Positions 32,154 to 42,800 of a stretch of 64,000 nt of DNA are shown piece after piece. The notes below the pieces were generated by a model. The model ran no database searches, was not told the DNA's origin, and was given only the letters and a program-made list of their open reading frames with translations. The stretch comes from Fusarium oxysporum f. sp. lycopersici 4287 (lineage: Eukaryota; Ascomycota; Sordariomycetes; Hypocreales; Nectriaceae), in contig NC_030988.1 in the NCBI RefSeq assembly GCF_000149955.1, forward strand, positions 2,256,109 through 2,320,108, written 5' to 3'. Within the stretch, counting starts at the first letter, position 1; each line of letters opens with the position of its first letter. The translations under genes were made by a program, and so were the position numbers.

Positions 32154-32516
32154 TGTTAGATACGCATGAATACGATGGGGTGAGTGTATCCAAGTGTGTA
32201 CCAGAATGTTGTGATGTTATTGATCGTCGACTTGATTCTTTGATCAGTCTGTCAAAGAGGGGTGAAACCCCTCTTTTGGATACAAGAATAATATTGCAAT
32301 AAGGGAAGTGGAGCCCATTCCTGTTGGATTAGTGATAGCGCCTCGATAAAAGAAACATGTATTTTGTGGGTCCCCGGATATATCAATACCGGGTAGCGGG
32401 GAAAACACCAAAAAAGGACAGAACAGAGACAGAAGCTCCTGGGGACTAGATTGATCCTCAAGTGTGAAAATTAATCCTATTTTAATTGGATATTAACCCT
32501 ACTCGCGTATCTAACA
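32154..32516. mobile_element. 363-bp LTR-like element with 12-bp inverted ends
   Basis: Begins TGTTAGATACGC and ends GCGTATCTAACA, an exact 12-bp inverted pair. No coding capacity. No 5-bp target duplication is visible (GGTGG left, ATTCC right). The first ~65 bp recur at 37997-38065. TG...CA ends favour an LTR; a foldback element is the alternative. Confidence 0.55.
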
Positions 32517-32697
32517 ATTCCCAAGCCGCCAATCTAACAGGTGGCTTCGTCAGGCAACTCGAAACGCGACGGACGCAAGAACTTTAAGGTACGCGTTGGG
32601 CGGGAGTGGGTCAACCAGGGGTTACAATACCAGCAATGATTGGTCAGTGCTTCAATCCAAATGAATCCAGATATCCAAATAAATTCGGCTCCCGCAA

Positions 32698-32780
32698 TTT
32701 GATTTGATTTGAGTTCATTTCGACTCGATTTGATTTGATTTGATTTGGATTTATTTGGATTTATTTGATTTCATTTATTT
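32698..32780 (+). repeat. GATTT/TTTGG simple repeat
   Basis: Imperfect tandem array of GATTT and GGATTTATTT units. Confidence 0.9.
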
Positions 32781-33136
32781 GTTGACAAGCCTGATAGGAG
32801 CTTTTGCCTCCGAAGAAAATTCATGATTACCGGTATGCCGGCGCTTAGTACATGATTCATGGAAAGTCCCACGTTCTGAAGTATCCATTTGCTATTATTG
32901 CGAACGATTGAGGTTGTTGAGATGTCAAATCGCGTTGTTGTCGTTGACGCGAAGCTGAGGTTTTGTTCACGGACTTTTGGACCCTAATTTTTACACTGTC
33001 TCTGCTTTGTTATATCGGATCCGCTCGACCCGAGATCTATTCTCTTCATTTATATTATCGAGCATGGCCAGTGGCAGCAGAACACAAATCAGAAATACAG
33101 CCAGTGGCAAAAGTGAAACCATCGATCCATCATCAT

Positions 33137-34504
33137 TCAACATAACCCGTACGGACGAAAGGGTAGTGTGTTTAAGTTGTCGTGCATGTCGATGTCACTA
33201 AGGAGGGTGCGTGCTGTCAGCGCGCGCTGAGAGCAGTATCTGTCGAAGCCACTGCGCATTGAGATGGTGAATTTTGACTCGGAGCAGCCTGGGCTGATGC
33301 CAGACTTTGTTGACTTTTGTGAAAATGAACAAGACGATAGCCTGAAACTGCCAACTGTAGCGTTCATAGACACTGAGGTGTCGTTTCTAGATGCTTTGCG
33401 TCTGGCAGCCCGGACCGTTGCATTAAGTGGTGCGCTGATGCTGTAACGTTTTGCGAGGTCCAGCCCTCGAAAGGAACTAGACGTGGCCTTCACCACGGTG
33501 ACATTATTGGGGACTCCATTATGTGACTGTAATGAAACAATCTGAGCCACGATATTGTCATCCAGCGGCAAAGTCTTCTTGAAAAAACAGACCTGATAGT
33601 TGCGGCCAGAGTTGTTGTCCCAATACTCTTGGCCATTGACCGTGTAGCGTACGCACAAGTAGGCAATTTTGGATTCGAGATTGACAATGTCGGAGAGCTC
33701 AATGGTGAAGACGAAAAAGTCGTAGCCCGAAGGTGCTTCTCCTGAGGCGTTTCCATCGCTGTATGCTGCGGCGACGTCCGAGATCGTCTTCCAGTTGTCA
33801 AACGTGAAGCGACAGGTAACTGACTTTCGAAATGCCACATCCCGGACAGCCACCAAACCTTGCATGGAATTTTGGTCGTCTAATAACCTCAATTTCTTGA
33901 TATACACGAATTGAGACTCGCGCGATCCGCTCTGTCGCGGGAAGTTTGGCGTAACCATCTCCCACCGACCCGCTACATCTTGTCGGGACATGGGACGTTC
34001 CCTGCTGTTCTTATCAACTTGACCAAACTGTGACCCAGCGCTGATAGAAAGGGGACAATCCAGTCGAAAGAAATTGAGAGTCTCTTCCAAGTGGCTGTGG
34101 AAGCTAACCGACTTTGTGGCGGTGGGACTGGTTGGCATGCTGGCAGTGCGCTGACGAAATGGCGGACGTAGTATGGGCCGGACCAACTCACCAGACATTT
34201 TGCGAATTGCCCGCTGTTTGCTTTGTTGCCAGTCCTCTGTTTCGTCTTCAGATTCAGTAAGGACTGCATCATCGGAGTCGTGAGGGGTATCACAGGGTGC
34301 TCTTAGATCTGCCACAATATCTGAAGGGGGCGGCGTCACGGATGATTCATGCGTCCGAGATTCCCTCAGCCCTTGGAGGAGAATCTTGGTGGATTGGTTC
34401 TCAGATTGTTGGGGTTTCGTTTGCAAAGACCATGGTACATCCAAATGTACTGTCTCAGATGGCGGGGAGCATGGAGATGGTTTCAATGGACGGGTATATG
34501 GCAT
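33137..34504 (-). CDS. CBM21-type glycogen-targeting subunit of protein phosphatase 1 (Gac1-like)
   Basis: ATG at 34504 (MPYTRPLKPSPCS), 455 residues, no intron, ends at 33137. Residues ~131-135 read KSVSF, the RVxF-type site that binds the PP1 catalytic subunit; it is followed, as in yeast Gac1/Pig proteins, by an H...LE...FF..D.P segment. Residues ~200-307 form the carbohydrate-binding module CBM21: VYIKKLRLLDDQNSMQGLVA, VRDVAFRKSVTCRFTFDNWK, and the signature YTVNGQEYWDNNSGRNYQ. The N-terminal ~130 residues are Pro/Ser-rich and acidic; the C-terminal tail is Ser/Thr-rich. Role by family: brings PP1 to glycogen so that glycogen synthase is activated. Intact and clearly a host gene. Confidence 0.85.
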   Translation of the reverse strand: MPYTRPLKPSPCSPPSETVHLDVPWSLQTKPQQSENQSTKILLQGLRESRTHESSVTPPPSDIVADLRAPCDTPHDSDDAVLTESEDETEDWQQSKQRAIRKMSGELVRPILRPPFRQRTASMPTSPTATKSVSFHSHLEETLNFFRLDCPLSISAGSQFGQVDKNSRERPMSRQDVAGRWEMVTPNFPRQSGSRESQFVYIKKLRLLDDQNSMQGLVAVRDVAFRKSVTCRFTFDNWKTISDVAAAYSDGNASGEAPSGYDFFVFTIELSDIVNLESKIAYLCVRYTVNGQEYWDNNSGRNYQVCFFKKTLPLDDNIVAQIVSLQSHNGVPNNVTVVKATSSSFRGLDLAKRYSISAPLNATVRAARRKASRNDTSVSMNATVGSFRLSSCSFSQKSTKSGISPGCSESKFTISMRSGFDRYCSQRALTARTLLSDIDMHDNLNTLPFRPYGLC

Positions 34505-36202
34505 TTTTGGATCAAGTACAGGGAGATGTGGGTAAGCGCTCAAAGTGGGAACGGTGTGAAGGCTGGAATAGTATCGCTGAGTGGTGCCGACGTGACCGAC
34601 GGTGGGAATGCGACAGCTGCAGAATCAAATGGTGCCAAGCGCTCAATTATAGCAATATTAGCTGTAAAGAGGTTAAACTTTTTGGTTCTTAGAATATGAT
34701 GAGGCTGAGGGGAAGCGGTGCAAGATAGCAATTGGTGACACAAATGTGGAGGTACGCTAAAACATCGAAAGTTTTCTATGCATCTCTTCTCTCGGTGTAC
34801 ATTCGCCAGGGAGAAAGCCATGGGCGCACGCCAGGGCATCGGTCGTTTAAGAAAACATACACGCATGCATGATTTATTCTCCCCTGATGCTTGCACCGGT
34901 CGAGACCCCGCATCATGTCACTTTTAGCTATCACAGCCACGAGGTAACTCGTACTGTCGCGTGGTGGCGTGATGGAAGACGGGCACTTCCGTTGCATCAG
35001 TTGTGGGACCTTTAATAGGTGAGCACTAGCTATCATTCTCGCAGCCATGGCTCAGTACGAAGTTCAAATCAAGTAGAGGACGCCCGGAGCTGTGGATAAA
35101 ACAAGGTGAGATAAGATCAATTGCATATGCATATTTCGATCTGTATATTTTTCTCCACAAATGTCACCATACCTGAAGCCTTGACCGCCCACTTTTTGTT
35201 AGCATTGATAGTAGAGTGTAATGGCCGATGCCACATGGCTTCCATCTCGCCCTATAATTCGCCATGGAGGTCGTCCGCAATCTAGACCCCAAACCCCGCA
35301 CGCCCCTTAAAGCCTTATCGCCGAATTGCTGGTAAATCCTACAGTACATAGTAGATACAAAGTCTGTAGCTTAGTCCCTGCAGGGTTTCCCTTGCCAACT
35401 GCCCCAGTCTAGACCTAGAGGCGGGATTCAACCCCCCCTGTAACCCATTCGTCATATGTATCGTATGACGTACACAAGTACCGGCTCAGACCCTTGGACA
35501 AAAAACTATGGATCAGCATCAATAAGATGCTGATGATTGGCTGAAACAAGCGTGGCTGAAAAGGTCCAGAACTTGAGCCCATCGTTCGATCGTGCGATTC
35601 GGAACCCCTGCGAATACATCGGAGTGGGGTAGGACAGGGTAGCATCCCGTCCTGGGCCGCCCATGGGCCTTCCCCGTGACTCGGCAATCGCCGTTCTAAT
35701 CAGCCCATACTTTCACCAAGGACTAAGTTGCTGCCGGATAGTGTTATTCCCGGCATCCAGAAATACTTCAACTCAAAGGTTATATCAAGTCCCTGAAGAA
35801 TCATAGTTCTCGCCCATCAGGCCATCTCACACGTAATCCATTCTCTAGACAGCGCAAAAATCACTATTGAGGTCACACTAACCTTATCTCCCGCACGAAA
35901 ATGGACGCTACGATATGTCCTTTTGACCTGGTTCTGTCATGTCGCACAAGTGAAAATGTAAGTACCGGGGATCCTCTGTCACTGAATCCACTCGGGGTCT
36001 ATCCCTAGCTACTCCGTGCAAATCAGCCTACCCAAACACATCCTTCTCCCCAGCATCCTGCTCCACATTCCCCCAAAAGCCGGCATCCCTGTGGCGCTCT
36101 TGCGTAAGTTTCCGCGGCACATCATTAAGTATCCAGATCGCTGGAACAAACCGTGGGGCATTGTCATATTCCAACTTGAAGAACATACTCATCGTTTGTT
36201 AG
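34505..36202. other. intergenic region between two host genes
   Basis: 1.7 kb with no recognised coding sequence. The right end may hold the 5' exons of the bHLH gene: donor-like GTAAGT at 35957 and 36104, acceptor-like TTGTTAG at 36196-36202. The first may follow a mini-ORF from ATG 35900. None of these exon joins could be made consistent in frame with certainty. Confidence 0.4.
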
Positions 36203-37388
36203 GCTGTGGCGTCAGAAATCGGTCAATTTCCACCTGTGTGGGATCAACCCATTCCCAGATCCGACTATTACTCCAATAAGGCACCATTTTACGAAAACTA
36301 CTATGGAAAGGACTTCCCGGGCCTTTTTTTCGATGACCCTGCACAGTCGCCTTTCCAGAGCACAGCCGATTCCTCTCCAGAATCTGACTGCATCTCATCA
36401 CCCATTCTGGATGTAGATATGACACTAAATTTCTGTATGTCACACCAAAGCTACTTGGAACTCGCAGTCGTGACTAAACCCAATGGATGTAGCGGATACG
36501 TCAATGGATATCATGGAGCCCATTCCTTGGGACCTCAGTCTAGATCAACCAACATATGGTGGTCTTCCCACGTCAGACCTGTCTCAAAATGTTCAAACTG
36601 CCTCCGATTATAACCGAACAACAGCCTACCGACAACAATCAGACGAATTTTCTCTAGGGACAGTAGCGAGCAAGCCCTGGGCAGAGCCGGGCCCAGACGG
36701 AGCACAAGAAGATGACCATACCTCGAGCTCACGACAAAAGCGAACCGCCCGATCTCGACGACAGAAAAGAGATAATAGAAAGTCTTCCGAAACATCCCTT
36801 GCTAATACTGGTGGCGCTCCCTCGGTATCGGACGCTGCCAGTCCCAGCTTCACGCCGCAGGACAGCCGCGCCAGCATTGGGTCTGGATCCACGCCGATGG
36901 CTTCTGCAGCATCAACAGCTTCTAGCCGTCAAGCAAAGCTCAGAAGCGCGTCTCATACTTCGAAAAACAGTCATTCCCGGCCAAACGATACCCCCAAGGA
37001 ACGCCGAACGCGCGCGTCCCACAATCTTGTCGAGAAGCAGTATCGAAATCGTCTCAATGCCCAATTCGAATCCCTTCTCAGCGTCCTACCAGAACAACTT
37101 CGCGCGGCGAACAACGGAAATGGCGATACTGACGACTCGGAGGGGAATGACGCGGACCGCCGTGTGAGCAAGGGTGAAGTTCTGGAAATGGCTCGCAAGC
37201 ATATACAATTACTGGAGCAAGAGCGTGCTGAGTTGGAACGCAAGAATCTCGAGCTTCATGGAAACCTCCGACGGCTAAAGGGATCTGCCTCTGATGGTAC
37301 AGTGTCCTCGTCGAGCCAGGAAACTCCGCTCGATTTCAAAGCCGATGCGAATGGCGAGACACAAGCCGGCGACCAAGACAAGAATTGA
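36203..37388 (+). CDS. bHLH transcription factor
   Basis: Exon 36203-36434, intron 36435-36492 (GTATGTC, branch-like TGACTAAA, TGTAG; 58 bp), exon 36493-37388. The first visible exon starts just after a TAG and has no early ATG, so at least one 5' exon is missing from my model (possible intron 36104-36202). The C-terminal part has the basic region RASHNLVEKQYRNRLN, helix 1, a loop with an Asn/Gly/Asp-rich insert, and helix 2 (VSKGEVLEMARKHIQLLEQE) running into a short coiled coil. The N-terminal 200 residues are Ser/Pro/Asp-rich, as expected for an activation region. Similar Aspergillus proteins are annotated as GlcD-gamma-type HLH factors; targets unknown. Confidence 0.75.
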
Positions 37389-37824
37389 AAACGAAGGATC
37401 GCCAAGAAACAGAGAATGACTGCGCAGGAACATGATGGAATGTTCCAAACCATCCGATGGCTGCTCTGGAAGGGAAAATCCGTTGGCACTGGATGCCCGT
37501 TTTCCATGGTACCTCAGGCATAGAGTCCAGGCCATCCTTCTTAGGCCTTCCTGGACTTTTTAAGTTCTGGCAATGGTAGCACTGGCGGCAATGCGCTTGT
37601 TTCCCTTAATGTTGTAAACCTCCACCACGGTCACTCCAGGGGGCTCTAGCCAATTAAAATGCGTTAAACTAAAGGTACATGATATCTTACATGATTTGTA
37701 TTGTGATAGTAAGCCCCAAACGATCCGGATTGTTATAAATTGCTACCGGATGTCACCCTAACGAATTGACCATCCAAATGTCACATGGTGTTGGAATGAG
37801 GATAGAAATGAGGCAAGGATCGCG
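37389..37824. other. 3' flank of the bHLH gene
   Basis: No coding sequence recognised; likely 3' UTR then intergenic DNA up to the dispersed repeat. Confidence 0.4.
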
Positions 37825-37932
37825 ATGAGAGTGAACGACCACAACTAACATCAGGCAGCATCCTGCTGCCTATGATATCGGCAGATTGAACATTGGTATA
37901 AGAGGCTAACCTTCGTCGCTCCCTTAGATAGA
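37825..37932 (+). repeat. 110-bp dispersed repeat, copy 2
   Basis: Partner of 21190-21303, same orientation; keeps the AGGCAGCA/TGCTGCCT hairpin with loop TCC and the GGTATAAGAG block. Here it is followed 65 bp later by another repeat (37997). Confidence 0.75.
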
Positions 37933-37996
37933 AGTGTCACAAGCCCTGATTCTCTCATGTGTCTCATTGGATGTGTGTATGTTCTTGGTTGAGTTG

Positions 37997-38065
37997 TGTT
38001 AGATACGCACGAATACGATGGGGTGAGTGTATCAAAGTGTGGACCAGAATGTGGTGATGTTGTCA
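37997..38065 (+). repeat. partial copy of the 32154 LTR-like element
   Basis: TGTTAGATACGC, GAATACGATGGGGTGAGTGT and CCAGAATG match the first ~65 bp of 32154-32516; similarity then ends. Confidence 0.75.
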
Positions 38066-38179
38066 CGTTGTGTATTTTATATAATGGGGCGTGCGATCGT
38101 CATTGCGGTGATACTCCAGTCGGGCCCCAGTATAAAGATGTATATGGGACTTATCGTCCCCATTGCAGTCAACCTTGAG

Positions 38180-38537
38180 TCAGTCCGCAGGAGCGGAGCT
38201 GGCGTCCTGAATGATGCCGGAGACGTCCTAGATGACGCCGGCAACATTGTCGGCAAGATCGCCGACACCCATAACCTCAAGAACCTCATGGGCAACACAG
38301 TCAACACCACCGGTGATGTTGTCAGCTCTCCGGGCGATGTGCTCGGCAAGACCATGCCTATAGGACAAGGAAAGCCTGAGGAGAAGGACGACTCCCACGA
38401 CGAGGAAAAGAGTGAATACACAACCCAGTCCAAAAACAAGAAGTCCGGCGGCCTGGGAGACACCGTCGGTAGTGTCACAGGAGCTGTCGGCGACACAGCT
38501 AAAGAAGCCACAGAAGGTGTTGGCGATACAGGTAAAA
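38180..38537 (+). pseudogene. LEA-like host gene fragment, cut on both sides
   Basis: Open frame with repeats of the type G-D-V-L-D-D-A-G-N-I-V-G: VLNDAGDVLDDAGNIVGKIA, then TGDVVSSPGDVLGK, an acidic/Lys linker, and GDTVGSVTGAVGDTAKEATE. This composition is that of fungal LEA-domain proteins (DUF3659/DUF6987-like), thought to protect against desiccation or membrane stress. The left side runs into repeat DNA at ~38065-38180 and the right side stops at VGDTGK, where LINE-B sequence starts. No start codon of its own is certain. Confidence 0.5.
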
Positions 38538-40206
38538 ACGGTCAACGATACAACAATAGTCAACTTTTATTGCCAGAACGACGAGCTCAAGCGCTTCGTC
38601 GAAATCGTAGAGCTGGGATCGACGCCAATGTCCGTCGCCGCCTCGAGCTCACTAAAACTAGACAGGCTCGCATCCACACTAGTGAGCCTCTTGCAATCAG
38701 CAGCAAAGGCAGCGGGCCTTGCCTGCGAGGAAGGGAGCACGCAATGTTCCGTGGTGGACCGAAGGGTGCGCTCTTGCTGCTGCCGAGTATCGCGCGATCA
38801 GAAGGCTGTGCCCTCTCGGATTCAACCAAGAGGTTCAAATAGCCAAGCGAGATTTCCACCGTGTGGTCCGCCGCACCAAAAGGCTCTATTGGCGGAACCT
38901 GATCAACAGCTTCTCAGATAGCAGCTCCGTTTTCAAAGGCCGTCCGATGGCTGAGATCACCAGGAGCCTTCCAACCGCCTCCACTCCAAGTAAACAACGT
39001 GATCTGCGAAACCCAGCTCGACAAGGCCAATGCGCTCCGGCGAGCGACTCTAGAGCGTCGGACAGCTGAGGACGATATCCAGGATCCCTGGATCCAGGTC
39101 AGCCCTCGCAAAACGATCCCATTCCCGCAGGAAATCTCCCTAGAAGAAGCACAGGACGCGACCCTCCGCACCGGGAATACATCGCCGGGGGCAGATAACA
39201 TCACAGTCAAGCTCCTCACAGCAGTATGGCATATTATCGGAACACACGTTCGCCGCCTCTTCGAGGAATGCCTGGCCATGGGCCACCACCCAAAGCCTTT
39301 CAGAGCGGCCGAGGTGGTCATGATCGCCAAACCTGGACGCAGGGACCTGACGAACCCGCGAGCCTGGCGACCTATCTCTCTGCTCTCCTGTCTCGGCAAG
39401 GGACTGGAACGGTTAGTCGCGCGCCGTCTCGCGTGGATATGCATTCACTATGGAGTCCTTCACCCGCAACAAGCTGGAGCGCTTCCAAAGAGGTCTGCAA
39501 CAGACCTCGTAGCCGCCCTAGTTCACGACATTGAGGAGGCATTTGCTCGCAAGGTGTCCACGCTGGTCACGATGGATATCCAAGGCGCGTTCGGCACTGT
39601 CCTGCGCAACAGACTGATTCTGCGACTTCGGGAACAAGGCTAGCCCGAACATCTCGCCCGATGGACCAAATCCTTTATGGATGACCGATCTGCCTGTGTT
39701 AGGTACCAATATACAATCACCCCGCTCTTTCCTCTCCAGTGCGGTCTCCCTCAGGGATCGCCGGTATCGCCGATCCTCTTTCTGTTATATACAGAGCCCA
39801 TCTACCGACTGAGCAACCATCAAGGCCGGTTCGGCTATGCAGATGACACAGCCATCCTGTGCGTCGGCGACACGGTCGAGGAAACGGCCGCTGCGGCATC
39901 ACGTTCTGTCGAAGAAATGGTCCGCTGGGGCGCCGCAAACGGGGTATCTTTCGACCCCAAGAAGACCGAAGTCATGCACTTCTCTCGGAGCAAGCTCGAG
40001 ACCGCACCGGCAATACGCCATGGCGACGTCGAGAAGCACCCCGAGGCAGCAATGCGCTGGCTAGGCATTTGGCTGGACAGCAGCCTGTCATTCCGAGTTC
40101 ACGCAGAGAAGTGGACGGCTAAGTCACAGGCTGTCGCCTACCATCTGCGAGGACTCACCAACACGATACACGGCCCGCTTCCCAGCGCTGTACGGAGCGC
40201 CTTCAG
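38538..40206 (+). mobile_element. LINE-B copy 1: RT part, internally deleted, 3'-truncated
   Basis: Starts at VNDTTIVNFYCQND and jumps directly to DELKRFVEIVELG; the copy at 58769 has the rest of the endonuclease between these points, so this copy has an internal deletion. Then the linker (FNQEVQIAKRDFHRVVRR in shifted frames), RT motifs (NPRAWRPISLLSCLGK, VTMDIQGAFGTVL with the motif A Asp, CGLPQGSPVSPILFLLY, and FGYADDTAI). One TAG (39641-39643; TGG to TAG) and several frameshifts, notably around 38990 and near 38700, disable it. It ends abruptly at the LTR at 40207, without C-terminus or 3' UTR. RT is YADD-type, unlike LINE-A. Confidence 0.8.
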
Positions 40207-40402
40207 TGTTGTTTATATTGCGCAGTAGTGCTAGGTGAAAATACATATTTTATGAAACTTGATTGTTCATTAGTGAGATGAGAGTTCTTCTCAGGTTTAT
40301 ATCTCTAAATGATTTCATCTAGGACTTTAAACTTTAAATCTAGGACTTTCAGACTGTTAGTCTGAATCCTGAAGGGAAGGGGGATCCCCGGATTTTCCAA
40401 CA
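40207..40402 (-). mobile_element. solo LTR, family L1, inverted (196 bp)
   Basis: On the minus strand: TGTTGGAAAATCCGGGGATC ... ATAAACAACA, with 5-bp inverted ends TGTTG/CAACA. Aligns along its whole length with 31539-31744. No matching 5-bp duplication (TTCAG left, CCAAC right). Confidence 0.75.
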
Positions 40403-40729
40403 CCAACTGTATGTTTCCAGTCCTGTGCAAACTGTGTGTGTGCTATTATGTCTGTTGTATTGACCCTCTTGATGTTTAGGTCACTTTTTCTGAGATGGTT
40501 AGAGCATATCTCTAAATTTACCATGAAAGCCTGTCCCCATCATACATTAATTACGTCAGTTGGTCTACTAGCTACTGCTTTGGGGGCAGGGCGACCGGCG
40601 AGAGTGGCGTCCTATGGAATTGCATAAAGGATGTTTAAGAGCTACCAGGAGTTGGCGGTGAACTTCCAAGTCCCTGGACTTTGCGCTTTATAAGAATACC
40701 CTTTATGGTGAAGAGAGAGGCATCCGCAT
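40403..40729. other. no recognised gene
   Basis: Short frames only; nothing recognised. Confidence 0.4.
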
Positions 40730-41027
40730 TGTAAGAACCCGAGGCTCGGCCCTGAACCTTTGTCAAGGGCCGACATGAAGAAATTACCTGAAGCCATTGT
40801 TGCCATAGTGAGATGTATCAAGGGAGAAGCTGCTATATATCTGTAGAATTGTTGCGAAAATCTGACTCGGAGTTCCGAAGACCGGCGTAATGTTTCGGAT
40901 TGAAGATATTTGAAGAGCAGAAGAGGAGAGGACGTTTCAATTAGATATTCTTAACCTACCCATATTCTCTGCATTATCGCCTCAGGTAGATTGTGCTATT
41001 TATCGGGTGCAAGTCGTCAAGTTTACA
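40730..41027. mobile_element. possible 298-bp LTR
   Basis: Starts TGTAAGAACCCGAGGCTCGG and ends AAGTTTACA (TGTAA...TTACA). No duplication next to it; a second AACCGAGGCTCGG block lies just outside at 41039-41051. Single copy in this window, so the call rests on its ends only. Confidence 0.3.
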
Positions 41028-41137
41028 GTAGCTTAGGCAAACCGAGGCTCGGGTCAGAATGGCGTGGCTCGGCTTCTTTTCCCGATACACCAAGATAAGC
41101 ATCAGCTTTCAGCCAAAATGAAGTCTAAATAAAATTA

Positions 41138-42520
41138 TAGGACAAAAGTCTGACAACACCAGCCCCACATCCAGCCTCCCTGATTACAACACCGATTAAA
41201 CACTTAGCGATTGCATCGCGAATAATTAATTAAATTTAATAAAAGGTATATCAATCAATTGCCCTGAATCAGCGCTTTAATATTTTGTATACCATCTCTG
41301 TGCCTGAATGACTGCGCGAAGGCGGTTATGTACGGAAGTCGTCAGCTTCAAAATCAGGTGGGGAGGCAAGGCTGCCCACGCCACTTGCAACCATCTGATC
41401 AACTGAGCTCTATCTGCCTTGTTATTCTTCAATCTGATGAATTCAGGATGCATCCGTCATAGCTTGGCTTTTAGAGCTTTCCACACGTGTTCTATAGGGT
41501 TTAAATCAGGGGAATGAGACGGCCAATTAATGGGTTTTATCCCATGAAGAAGCAGCCAATCTAGGGACGGTTGTGAGGTATGTATCCGGGCGTTGTCTTG
41601 TTGAAATTGGTCAAATTCATCTAGGAAAGGAAGAAGACCTTCCGTCACGGCTTTGCGATAAGACCAGCTGGAATAACCTCCTTTCTTTGCCGTCTTATCC
41701 CTCGTCATTGGAATGAGATGACTGCTTGTCTCTGACGACAGCTCCCCAGAACATGAGCGAAATAGTCGGTTTAACATGCTGCTGGACATTGACTAGGTCC
41801 GTACAGTATTTCTCATCAGGTCTGCGAAAGACCCAGTCGTCGGGGTTGTTCGGTGCATTTGAAACCGTGACCTCGTCGGTGAAGCAGATCTGTGAGAAAG
41901 TCAGCGTTGAAAAGGGTGCCTTTTGGAGGGCATTTACGAGAATATATTCGTCGATATGACGAATCCAAAAACGGGCATGTTGTGGCCTTGCTTTTGCATC
42001 GTCTTTTGACAGTTTAATCCTCTTTTTTGACCTCCATTTGCGTCGCCAATACCTCTGTAACCGACGACGTAGCGTCCGGACTGACACTTCAACACCAAGC
42101 TCCAATAAAGCTTCATTCCACGTAATTGAGCGATTTCTTTTAACAAATGACTGGATAGATATAATCTGCCGAGCGCTAAGTTTCTATGGACGCCCAGAAC
42201 GTGGTTTAGAGACGTTGTTGTGGTGTTCTTTCCAGCGTTTAACTGTCTGGGAGACCGTCCCGGGATCCGTTGAGTAGGAGGTTGCAGCCTGTCTCATTGA
42301 TTTGCCGGCATATATCTCAGCCACCATGGCTGCTCTTTGCTCGGGAGTAAATTCATGGTTTCTTTGGCGATTCCCGCTTATTTCAGTACCAAAATTGCGT
42401 TGTTCAGAAGCCATTGACTATATAATTCTTGTTGTTAAAGTAATTGAGTTATTTGGTGATGCTGGACCGAAGTGGGGTAGGCGCCCTTGGTGTTGTCAGA
42501 CTTTTGGCACGGGATTGTAT
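41138..42520 (-). mobile_element. Tc1-like element T2
   Basis: Inverted terminal cores: CAAAAGTCTGACAACACCA at 41143-41161 and its exact reverse complement at 42488-42506. The outermost bases have diverged, so the exact ends are approximate. One transposase gene on the minus strand. The core AAAAGTCTG is shared with the ends of T1 (26178-27590), indicating related families. Confidence 0.8.
41277..42414 (-). pseudogene. Tc1-like transposase of T2, frameshifted
   Basis: ATG 42414 (MASEQRNFGTEISGN). HTH region PEQRAAMVAEIYAGKSMRQA, linker KPRSGRP, then a stop (TAG, where KLSARQIISI follows), second HTH VSVRTLRRRLQRYWRRKW, catalytic Asp in ICFTDEVTVSN, a frameshift near 41700, FQQDNARIHTS with the second Asp, DLNPIEHVW with the third acidic residue, one more stop (TGA after KALKAKL), and the ending QRWYTKY at 41277. 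All three catalytic residues remain. Inactive through two stops and a frameshift. Confidence 0.85.
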
Positions 42521-42800
42521 GTATTGATAAAGTATGGCACAGCGTCGTTAATTGTACAGTTTGAGAGAGGAATCAAGGGAACCATCAGTGTGGCGTGGAC
42601 GCATAGTTGCCATCGTAGCAGCAATTTGACAAGCTGTCGAGCCAACAAGCTGATCATGCAAACTGGTTACCAAGAAGAGTGTCAACTTAAGTAAGAACTA
42701 CATTTAAATGAAGAGCATAGACACATAATATAACCTAGAAGACATTACAAGCGTTTCGACGCAAGGCTAAGCGCCGCTGACTGCAGTCTACCTCGTTCGA

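Noticed and set aside
36016..36279. Open frame KHILLPSILLHIPPKAGIPV before the bHLH gene
   Set aside because: It runs through a probable intron with GTAAGT and a TTAG acceptor and does not join the bHLH frame.
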